Source: Paragonimus skrjabini miyazakii (lineage: Eukaryota > Platyhelminthes > Trematoda > Plagiorchiida > Troglotrematidae). Taken from it: a stretch of 64,000 nt of DNA. Below, piece after piece: positions 13,801 to 25,800 of the stretch. A program made the translations under genes and the position numbers. The stretch's first letter is position 1. Every line of letters begins with the position of its first letter. The notes beneath the pieces were generated by a model. That model saw nothing but the letters and a program-made list of their open reading frames with translations, was not told the origin of the DNA and did no database searches. The stretch lies in assembly GCA_014338405.1 (NCBI GenBank), contig JTDE01001333.1, positions 46,588 to 110,587 of the forward strand, written 5' to 3'.

Positions 13801-16800
13801 TTTGATGGGTTGCCTGGCACGCGATGTACCACTTTGCAGGCTTGATCATTTTCCACTTGGTGTCCGCTTTCAACCAGATGAGCGAGGATAGCACTGTTGA
13901 CCAATCCTGATTCTTCGTGCCCCAGCCATCGTGGATGGTGTTCTAAGATTCGCTCTACAGGAACTAGTAAATGAGTAGTTACACATGGATGACGACCGTT
14001 ATGAAGCATGAGAATAGGAAATATGGAGAAGTGAATACGGAGTTCAGCTGTAGCATAAGTCCTGCTGATTGTCTGGTTGAGTCTATTTGTCAGTCATTCT
14101 ACGGCATTGTCACCTTTGAACTGCACTCGAATAAAAACAGGCTTCTTTCCTGCGTCATGCACTTCAGGTTTTTGTGATAGTCTGATCATACTTCTGGCGA
14201 TAAGTCGTTCCGGGTAGCCGTTATCATGAAGGACTTCCTTATGAATTCGAGTTCACTTTCTAGCGTATCCGCTGAAGAAATTTATTTGTTTTATCAGTCA
14301 GGTAGCGCACTAGATTTCTCTTCTGTTTTAGGGGTACAAAACTGTGAAAGTTTGTGTGCTGACCTATCCACATATTCTTGCGATGGATTCTGCGTTAATA
14401 TTTCCGTCTATTCGTCTGTGTAAGTGAACATCTAGGAAAGATATCTCGTTTCCTCAATTGTAAACTTAACTGACTGGTGGGCGCGATTGAATATATCTTG
14501 TACTGAGTGCATATTGATATCTGAACTGGCTACGATAAATATATCGCCTACATATCGGTGGTATTGATTGAACTGGCTGATTGTGGATTGAAACGAAGTA
14601 TGTTGAAACTTGCTCATGAATATATAGACCAGGAGAGGTCCGAGCGGGGATCCAATTGCTACGCCATCTGTCTGCCGATACAGCACATCGTTGAACAACA
14701 GTTGTACATCAAATGTGCAACGGAGCAAAAGCTCTTTCAATTTCAGTGGTGGCAAACCAATATCGATCCCGGTCTCAGACACGTAGTCACAGATAAAATC
14801 GACAGTTTCTAACAGCGGTACGTTTGTGAATAACGACACTACGTCCAATGAGTATGATTTCTGTGAATTCTTGTTAACGTTCTGTTTGGATTCGACAGAT
14901 TCAAACTTATCACGTAGACTGAGTAGGGAAATCGCTTTTTGGACGGGTTCAAGCATTTTCACTAACCATCTGGCCGTTGAGCAATAAAGCGAATTCATCA
15001 TATGAAGTATTGGACGAACCGGTACACCGGGTTTGTGGACTTTTGGTAGTCCATAGAGACGGGGTTTAGTAAAAGACTGTGGTCGTAGTTGCTCATAAGT
15101 CGCACGGGTTATCAGCTATTCCTCCTTGAATGACTTAAGATACTTAGTGACTTATTGTTCGGTATACGCGGTTTTGTCCCTTTCGTTAGCAACTCTACAA
15201 AACTTCGTCTTAACTGTAAGAATATCGTCCCATTTCTGGATGTAATCGATTCTATTCAGGATGACAATTCCAGATCCTTTATGCGGTCTACTGAGGAGGA
15301 TATCTGGATTTTGTTGAAACATCTTCAATGAATCCATGTGCTCCTTAGTTAAAGGCCCTTCCTGTCTCGATGTACGCTTACAATATAGCTGGCAGCAGTT
15401 AACAAGTGTAGTTTTAAATAATTCAGTGTCATCTAACGAATTCGGGGTCAGCTTTTGCATCTGACCGAAAAGATTCTCAAATTGAACCTCAAATTCTGGA
15501 CGTTCTTTCTTACGTTGTGGGCAGCAAAACTTAGAACTGAGAGAGAGCGCCTAGATTGTTATACGATCAAGATGCAAATTGGAAAAGCTGTGTACGTACC
15601 TTTCCGGTCGACTTGGAAATTCTGCTTCAGATCTAGAAGAGCAGAGACTGCATGATAGTGAAGCTCGTTTCTTCTGAGTCCGTCTGGCAACCACTTGTTT
15701 CACGAGAGCAGTGAACAATTCCCGTTGCTGATCTGTGAGATTTTTCACTGTTGATTCTCGCTGTGCTATATTTCAATCAAATTCGACAATTCCTGTGCGA
15801 TGAGTGTCGAGTTGATTTAGACCGTAACTTTTCAGTACTATGCTTCTTATGTCGACACGGTTCCTGTGTAGAGCCTGCCAAAACGGTTCCGGGTATTCGT
15901 TGCGATCAATGCAGTCAGTAATAAATTTGATCGATTATTTCACCTCTGCCAAACGAGTGGTGAACTTCAGGTACTCGTTGACCGCCTTACCCACTCTGGT
16001 TGGTGTTCAGTCTGAAACAGCTTAAATCCCCATGCTTTTGTTATTAGTTTAAATCATATTCATCTGGTTCAATGGAGTCCATGAATTCAATCTAACCGAA
16101 AATTTAATGACCACAGGTTTATCTGTCCGATTGAACGGAGCGTCTCTGCTTTCCTCCTTTCAACATAACCGGACAATCTGAACACTGTTCACACAAGGTT
16201 GTGGTTCAGCTTTTGGATATGGTTGCTCGGTTACGTCTATTGCGCTGTTATCGTCGTTATGGTTAACGCACTAATCTCATTGTGTGAAATTGGCTTCGGA
16301 TGGTTAAACTCTAATGACGACAAAAATCAACTTGTTTTCAATCATGGTTCGCATAATATCATTTAGTATAAATCTCTCTTGGTTTTGCTACCCAGTTCTA
16401 ATTCCCCACATTTTCGTCTTATTCGTCAAAGCTGGATTTTTGCCCATGTTTTTAGATCCTTGTTGGTTTCTTTTATCAAACCACGCAACTGAAAAAGAAA
16501 CTCCTCGATGGTCATTCGAGGAAACCCTTTTTTTCTCAATAACCTCGTCAGATTGCACCGTTTTCAGTTGCAGCGAAACCACTGACTGTCCACACACATA
16601 CATTCACTTGGCGACTGGTGGCGCACCATTTAGTTACGGGACTCGTTTGAATAGTTTGTTCGCTTTTCGGCTTTTGCTAGGCTTGCATATCAGAAACGTT
16701 GATCCCCCTAATCGGGACATTCACTACTTGCTTATCTTTGTATACCGTTCATTGATTGTCCTTGGGTCTTAGTGTGCCTTCGTGACAGTAACACATAGAT

Positions 16801-19800
16801 TTGGTTTCAGGTTTACAGAGCATAAAAAAATGTACACACTATACATGTACCTACTAGACTTATTGAAAATTAGTGACGAGTTCCTGGTTAATTTAAAATT
16901 GAATGTCGCTCACATTTGTTCACGGTTTTCGCATTCAAATTGACTTATCAGCCGACCTGTTTTGAACGGAAGCATTAGACGTCATCAATAATGTAAATCT
17001 TTGTGACGACCGGGAATTGAACCTTACCACGCCCTTATGATTCAACCACGTTGATTACTGAGCTACCAACCTCACACTAGGCACAACCAAATTATCGTCC
17101 CGGAACACTCGACCACTTCCGTTTGTGATTACCGATGAGGTTATCTGATCATCTCGATTGCAGACAACTTTTTCATTGCTAAGGCTTTCGTTTGGATTTC
17201 ATACGGAGACACCCGACGGCATGTTTGTATACTCGTGTTATGGAAACCTATTAATGCAAGATTTGTGTATGGCCGCCAGTCTACTCTGGATAATCCCACA
17301 TTATTCTCTGATTCCTACGAAACCAATAGTATGAGTAATCGATCCGTTATTAGACACACCCTTCTGTTCACCCTTGCATAAAAATCTAGTTGACAGTGTA
17401 CAGGGAGTTTACCATGTGACTCTTAGTTTAGTGACAGTGAAACTCTTCGATTGCTCATTGTTGGGCTGTTGGTCGGCTGATTCGTTTGCTCCGAGGCATC
17501 CAGCTGTGATCGCTGAGTTTTCTAGTTGCAAAAGCAAATTAATTACACGAGGATAGCAAAATAGAATAAAGGTCTATCTCTGGCAGTTTGTTGTGTTCCT
17601 TTCTGGCTTGTGCCGGCAATCCGAGTTCGTATATTTACGGATTGATCAGTCAATCACGTACTCGTTGATTCAAACTTCCTACCGCATCGTGATATTACTG
17701 TGGGTGTGGTCAGCCGTCCTACCTACCGCTTTCAGTTCACGGATTGAAATGACTCTGGACCAAACCTGGTGACTTTGGCCCGTGTCCTCGTATGAACTGT
17801 GGATATTCAATGACGGAGGTGAAATACAGCCTGAAAAGAACATGCAACGTACAAGCTCAAGCAGTTGCATGTATAATTTTGTGCGTACACATCACCCGAA
17901 TCTTCAGTCCTCCTAAACTGTGAGTGAGTATGACACCATCGCAGCTTGTTAATATCTTTTCCGCACTAACGTTTCTTAACTTAACAGCCCAACGTGCGCA
18001 TCACTCATGAGATAAAAATGATACCGAGGTAAGCACTGGAAAAATTATTCTGTTTCTAATTTCTCCATCACATTCCTGTCCTTTCAATCTGTAACTTAGA
18101 TGCTGGTTTGTTACGCCTTCCTAGAGCTTCGACAACCTCCCCCAGTATGGTTACCGTGTTGTGCAATAGTCGCCACCGTTTTTGAAAAGTATTTCGACTC
18201 GTGTCACAACTTGAACTTCTTAGGCGCTGTTTGTTACACTTGTGTTAATGGATCGACCGTTCAACCTGTCAGTATCTGTGCTTACGATTTCAGTAAGCTC
18301 AGACAAATTGGGTGCGCGATGCATGAACCTTTAAACAGGTATCAGTTTGGAATCTTTGCGTGCAGCTGTTAGTCGGTCGGTCGATCATTTGTCGTATGGA
18401 GGTAGTCAGTTAAGTCTATCCGAAGTCCAGGTCGTTGTGTGACAACCGCGCTTACATGCGATATTCGTCAAAACGCAATTGACTTCCCATCGGCACTTTA
18501 TTGTCTCCCTCTTCCTTGATATGTGATCCAATATTCCACATGGTGTCAAATGCGTTGTGATGTAAAATCATGAAGCGTGATTTTTCAACTCTTCAACCAT
18601 AGCATGACTAATAACTGTTCACTGGCATGACGGCATTTCTTTCGTGCAGCCTCCTTCAGTCTATCCATCTAAGGTTGGTTCACATTTGTGGTCGCAATTC
18701 ACTTTTCTGATGAGTAGTATATACATAAGTAGTAGTATATGTAATCCGTTTTGATTTAAACCTAGTGCTTGCGTTTCGTGATGCTAATGTTGCTTGTTTT
18801 ATGCCTGTAAACCTTTGCTACAGTTACCCAGTGGTTCCCATCCTCCGATGCCCCGTGGGTTTTTCGAATCCAACCATCACACGGCCAGTGTGGATTTCTT
18901 CTTCGATTCCCGTGAGGTAGTCAAGCGTTTTCGCTTGCTGCCTGGAGAATATCTGATCGTACCTTGCACCTACTCGCCCGATCAGCCAGGCGATTTTCTG
19001 TTGCGCGTCCTTTTTGACAGTGTGGATCGAAGTTGCGAGTATGTGTTTTCATTCTTGTTGGTTTGTTTCAGCTTCATCGAATTAGCAAAAGATTAGCTAT
19101 TCTTTTTGGATTAATCTTAACCTGATTCGAACAGTGGTATTGATAGTAGTGGTAACAGTGATATTACTGGCTTTCAGAGGACGCGTAATTGTGAATAGTT
19201 TTCAAACAGAACGAGTGAATCCAACTTCCGTGATTGCTAGTTTTTGAATTCACCTGTTGAGTTTCAGCAACCGGTCAATGATTACTATGCGCAGTACCTA
19301 CATGTGACAGACAGCCATTTGAACTGTGCGTAATGGTTTGCAGCATGGAGCTCATGATTAGTTGTTCGCGTTGTTGAGTAACATAGTCGTTTAGTGCAAT
19401 ATTGTGAGCTGTGCCCCTCAGAGTTGAACCAAACATTTGCAAGGTTTTCAATTTATGACTAAGTAAAAAATGCATGTGTAATCTGATAGTTGAAAACATG
19501 TAACCTGCATCCAGGACAAACTCAAACGGTCTATTACTCGTCTGAATGTGTAGCGTTCACAAATCGTTCATTCACCTATGATTCGGGAGTAGCGTAAACT
19601 CTCTTAAGACTTTGTGTTTATTAGATAAATACACACACATTTGATTTACGAATTACCACCTTTCTGGTACAGATGGTTTTGTTTGCTCAATGAGAAGACG
19701 TTATATTAACTGGGCATTTTTATTTTCCCGTCGAAAGTTGGCACCATTTAGTTTCACAACAAATCACGAACACAAGATTGGTTACGTCACAGTTTGAAAG

Positions 19801-22800
19801 TGTACACATACAACTACCAGATCACCATTGTGAAAGGTCGAGTGTGTGATGCAACAGTACGGACGGTCCTCCTAACTGGCTAAGATGCTTGACTATTTGG
19901 CGTTAAGGATGTTTACAGAGTGTCTATCTTCGACCACTAGTGTCTCCATACTGTCAACGGTGTATTATGGGAGCACCAGTTTACTGGTGAAGTGGTTCCT
20001 CGACGTCTCTTCAAAACAACCAGACCTTGGCAACCATTCTTGTTTATAGTCACAGCCCATAAGTCGGACAAGTCTTTCATATGCCGTCCCACTGCTTATC
20101 GCGTCCTCGTTTGCGTTTTTGGTCGGTTAGGCTGACAGGGACGCTTCGATGGCCGATGTGTAGCAGGCATTACCATTTTTATACCGATATGGACTTTAAT
20201 AGGATTTTTCTAGATGAAACGGAAAGAGCAACAATCGTTTTTAGTGGGTGACATCCTGACTCGTGATGAGCATTCTTAGTCGGTAACGATCGTGTTATGA
20301 ATCTGCGTTCATTAACGTAGCCTACTATGACTCCTACGTTGTTTCATTTATGTGCAGTTTGTATCATTTTTGCTGTCGGACGGATGAGGACTAGTTTTAT
20401 CTGGTAGTCTTGATCACAAGCATTTTTTGTGTATGAATGCAATGCATCTACAACTTGTTTTCTGGCCAGATTTTGTTCGAAAAGCTCCACGAGAATGGGG
20501 ATTGCCATGTGTCAATGTATCAATTTCTGATACTGACAAGCAGACTTCAATACAAACTCGAACAACTTGCTAATAGACTTCATTGTTTATCGTGTGGTTC
20601 CAGCAAATGGTAATCAAATCGCATTTTCTTTGACCGGTTTTGCTGTAACAGAGCTCTTGGTTATACTTTTGACAATGTAATGCGATTCAACTTGAAAATT
20701 CGATACAATTCTCTTATTGTTCACCCGTTGTAATTATCTCCACAGTATCCGCTGATAAGATGTGACCGTGTAAATGTTAGATGTAAGCAATGAACCCTTA
20801 AGACTGGAGGCTGTATCTAACGTTTGTTTTGTTTTGTGCTCGGACGTACTGTGTAAAATACCTTCTCCCTACTACTCTGTTTAGCCTATATATATACATA
20901 GTATTTATGTATGATCTAATTGGGTCACTCAGTATGGTACTTGAACCTGGAAGTAATATGAAGTTGGCCGACAGTTTTGAAAGATGCATTTATTATATTC
21001 CATCTTAACCGATAGACAGTCCATCTGATAACTTATGTTCTTCTACTTGTATGCTACCTCTGTCAATGCATGTGCTTGTTTCATAGACCGGCGCTGGAAC
21101 GTGTAGAGCTCAGTGGACTGGCTGCCAGTGGCCCAGATTCCGACAGTTATTTCGATATAATTCAGCCACGCCTGAGGCGACTATTCTACGAGGCCTCGGG
21201 AGAAGCAATGGCTGTAGATGCGTTCCAGTTGGAACCCATTCTCAACTGCCTACTTCGAGATGATCACCGGGCCCCCTACACCATGGTGAGTTTCCTACGT
21301 TCTCAGACATGTTAGTCATTTATCTCCATAGTTCTTGCCGTCTTCATGGGTGTGGTTTTGAATGTGTGTTTTAAAAAATGAACCAACTTCGTTTGGTGTC
21401 TTCTCTCTTCTTCCATCTGAATAGGCATACCGACCTTTCTTCCTTTGAATTGCTCATTCGATGAAGCTTCTGCGGCCCCACGCCAAACCTTTATTGCATA
21501 AAACCTAGAGTATTCTACAATCTTTTAATGTGAAACCACCGAGGATCTCCTTTGAGTTGTATTTAACAAATAAGCAAGGCTCCACACTGCCCATAACTAT
21601 TTCACTTAGATAACGAACGTTACGATGTGCACATCATTCATTACAATGTTTAACTAATTATAGAGGTTATACTTTTACCTTCTCATTTTCAAATGTTAAT
21701 GCGATATTTGTGCTTTCCATCAAATGAATTTACCTATAGTTTACTCTGGTAGATTTTCATCATTTTTCCATTTGCAATGTTCATTCGTGTTCACCGATTG
21801 TGAGATATATAGTTATTCTGTCAGGTTATACCATATATTCCGCCTATCAAGCCGATTACTTTCAGCAGTCCAATATTACTAATGTATGTGTATGCTCTTG
21901 TTAAAAAGTCTCTCTTATGCCTTGATGTTGTATGTTTGAATGTAGACGTGGCTATTTTTAATAGTTAGGTCGATTCTCCTCCCCTTATTTTTCACTCTCT
22001 TCTCATATATGTTTTTCCTTCCTTTCTTTTCCTTCATGGTTGTGTGGCAGTTAGGTATTTAGGTGTGAACCACTGATGTATAATGCTGTTTGTGGTGATG
22101 ATGATGGATTGCATATGAGGTGTTGTCCACATATCACTTATAAACACTGCGCTCATGGATAGATAGTTTTCAAATGGCGTTTAAACTAAGTCACGAAAAC
22201 GTGCGAAACCTATGATTACAATAAGGATCCTACTGTCTAGCCATCTATTTGTCGATAGATATGTTGACAAAAATGAAAACATACGCTGTAAATATAAAAA
22301 CGTGATCTAAGCTTAGAACATTTCTAAAAAGTTAATTTTCTAACGAATAAATTCCTAGGTTTTGTGTAGATGGATTACTCTTTCGCCATTTTACTCTAAG
22401 GAGGTTGATGACAGTCCACGTTGACTGTTAGACTTATCTGATTTGGGTATTTCATATCAGGGTCTTCCGTAGATAATGTCAACCGATACACTTCTACAAT
22501 CCCGTCAACCTTTAACAGGACTCGATTTTGTCAACACACAGATTCCTGCAACTCGAGTTCCAACAGTTTTGTGTGCCATGCGGTTATTCCACCATCATCA
22601 ATCTCATGGTGCAATGAGGCAGAAGCAGCGTTGTTTGAATATAGGTTTTGTTTACGTTCACTTGAGTTTCTACAGTGATGGATTAGATCATTTCAATAAC
22701 CTTCATAAACTGACACAGTCTTCTCTGAACAACGCTTACTGGAGTCTGGGAACCTTTGGATTCACTCAACCATAAAATTACGAAACTATAAGGCCGCTAC

Positions 22801-25800
22801 CATTAGCGTCATCACGACTGACCTATCACAAACTGAAGTCTACGATATTCAGTTTGTGATCCATAACCTATTTCCTCTTTCTGCTGGGAATCATACGGAC
22901 AACAGTATCAAATCCTGAGTTCTATAAAGCTAAGTCAGCTATATACAAGTGTTTACTTGGATCGGAAAATCAAAACGTTAGTGTCATCCAAACCCGATCA
23001 AACGCCGACAACCAAGAAATTTGTGTAGATCAGCTAGATGACTTACCAACTGAGGAGTAGGAAAACGACAGGAGGCCATCACACACAAGTAGGTCATAAC
23101 AGAATTTCCGTTATCTGACTAACAATAGGACAAGAATTGTGTATCACTAGTCAGCTGTATCTGCAATTCAAAAATAGGGTTTAATGTTTCCTGTTCAAAC
23201 TGTAATAAACTCAACAGCTTCCCTGAAAATTGCGCATTGGGATCCAGGCAACTTTGGGTGCTCTCAATTAATTTGAGGTATTTGGATGAGTGCTTAGCGT
23301 AAAGTAAAGAGATCCAGGAGTCTAAAAAATAATATGAATAGAAATCCCCCAGATGAACGGTGAATTTTCGAATGTCCACTGAACAGGGATTACCTCCGAT
23401 TAAAGACCACAAACATTGTGCATCCCGTACAAAGTAGATTGCCGAAACACAACAAACACGGTGCATACAAAGCACTGATTTTATGAGAATTCATAATATG
23501 TTTACGGCTTTTATGCCATAAGGCGCTCACTTTCACATGCGCGCCGAATGCACCAACATACGGGAGAGTTCGAAAAAACGAGTTGGTGCTTTTTGCCGCG
23601 TGTACAGCAATCGATTGCATTACCAATCGACCATCGTGAACGTTGTACACATGGTTAGTATTTGCGAGATGACCCTCTCTCCTACTCTCTCGAATTCTTC
23701 AACACTGCCAATCTCTAAACTGGTTTTTGAGTTTCTCTACAAGTGTACGTGGAACCGCTGTTATATAGAGTGGACGTAGAGTTACTCCATGTATAAAGTG
23801 GGTTTACAGTTTTAAAATACACGAAGAAAAACATTATGCGATATGATGGGTCTCGCATTTAAGATGGATATCAGTAGGTTGCCCAAACCCAAACAGAAAC
23901 ACACGCAGTAATACGGCATGAATCTATGACTGCGTATTCGGTGATCGGACGTCGTTACCACCAAGCTACCATGAGGTGGAAGAAAAACCACTCATAATCA
24001 ATCAAACATCTAGTCAATAAAAAGAACGAAACACAAGCAAACTGACAGAGGTATCTGAGTAACCAATGAAGAGAGAACAAGAGAACACAAAGATATGACA
24101 GAAGAATTTAACACAAGCTTCCGAAAATAGCAATCGCCAATTGTACAAGATAGACATATCTTGATTGTACTGCACCACTTAGCTACGGTAGGCTTTCTGA
24201 TAGGCGGCTACCTCAGCACAGGTGAACAGAAAACTGCGAATGCGAACAAACAGCAAATCTGTGTGTATGATGAAATTGGGTAATTCCGGCATGCAAACAC
24301 ACATCACTTGCCGGGGCAACTCTCAAGGGCATCGCATCCTCGAGATTACAAAGTGATGGGACGACAATGCCAGAACAGGTAAGGCAATGAATTAGAGACA
24401 TCTTATTAGCTAAATAAATTCCCACGAACATTTAAACAATGACCGACTTGGAAGAATATGGCATAACAAGCTGTACGGCGTCTTTCATCTTTGTGACAGC
24501 TGATAAACATGCCTCAAAGGGTGGATAAACTGACGAGGTGTGATCATTGATGAATGACATAAGAAAGGCGTTGGAAGGTTATAAATGCAGTCGTGTAATC
24601 GTTAAACAAATAAAAAATAGTTTGGTTACCAAAGGACAAATTAGGATGAGATTGTTCTATCCAGTCGAACATTTCAAAACACAAAAGCTACCGATTATGG
24701 AGAAAGAAAAATGGACAATGTACGTACTATAGGCGGCAGCCCAGGCAATCGATGGTTCTTAATGCATTTGTTAGCCAACTGTCGATAGTTAAAATGTCTA
24801 CCGCAATACAGCGTTACTGATTTCCTATCTTATGATGGAACAGCTGAATGGGACGACATGCGAACGATGGGTTTGTGAATATCTCGGCAGCAAAACGACA
24901 GTATTTGATGCAAGTATTAGTAAGACTCATTATCCAAGGAATCTATAGTATCTTCGTCATGATCAAAAGTTTGACCAGATTCTGCCACTCAGAAATCCCT
25001 ACTTCACAGATAATTCCGTTCACGAGGACGTCACTGAGTGGTTTCGAGACACAATCAACAAAATATGAAGAAGAAAAGGTTTCTCTAAAGTAACTAACAT
25101 AGTAATTTGCTTGATTTCTCAGCTTTTTATTGTTCGTCCATCAGAAGGGATGTTGGCTGCAATTATCAATAACTGTGTGAGCTATGCCACGAAATGTTGG
25201 AATTTGAAGCTGAAAGTGTACAGTAATACAGACCTCACTGTTGTCTGGTATACTCTACCCTTAAGCTTCAGAGAAATACTTCTCTGTCGTCATGTGTGTC
25301 TCAGATTAGCGAACATCGCCCTAGCCTTGGAAATACGCACCTCTAGTTAATTTTCTACACCTCCGCCGCCCCCGCTGATGCAGCTTCNNNNNNNNNNNNN
25401 NNNNNNNNNNNNNNNNNNNNNNNNNNNNNNNNNNNNNNNNNNNNNNNNNNNNNNNNNNNNNNNNNNNNNNNNNNNNNNNNNNNNNNNCAGCCAGCAACCT
25501 CCATAACACCATTATCTAACGTTAAATCTACGTAATCACAGCAATCTTGCAGAAGCACTTTGCATTTTCAGACTGCAAAGCGCATTCCGAAGTACTTAAC
25601 AGAACGTGAAATTGCATTTAGCGTTGCTTGTGCCGCTTGAAATTTGTCAAACAGCAACAGCATATCGTTAGTATAATAAAGATCGGTCAGTTTTCCACCA
25701 GGTTAGAGGTACACACTGGCATCATTTGAGTGCCGCAGACAGTCCTCCATTATTTCATCCATGAAGAAATTGAACAAAATGGTGAAACAGGACAGCCTTG

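Larger units (their letters stand above)
7384..18823 (+). other. Calpain intron 3 (11.4 kb)
   Basis: It holds an RTE fragment (8885-9240), an RTE 3' tail (10222-10320), several SINE pieces and a Penelope-like element (13680-15765). The 152-codon open frame at 16314-16772 has no recognised match. The rest appears empty. Confidence 0.7.

Noticed and set aside
16314..16772. Open frame of 152 codons in calpain intron 3
   Set aside because: No recognisable domain, hydrophobic and low in charged residues as expected from AT-rich sequence, and partly open on the other strand too. Most likely chance.
23119..23475. Minus-strand open frame of 118 codons in intron 5
   Set aside because: No recognisable motif or transposon signature; size is within the range expected by chance.
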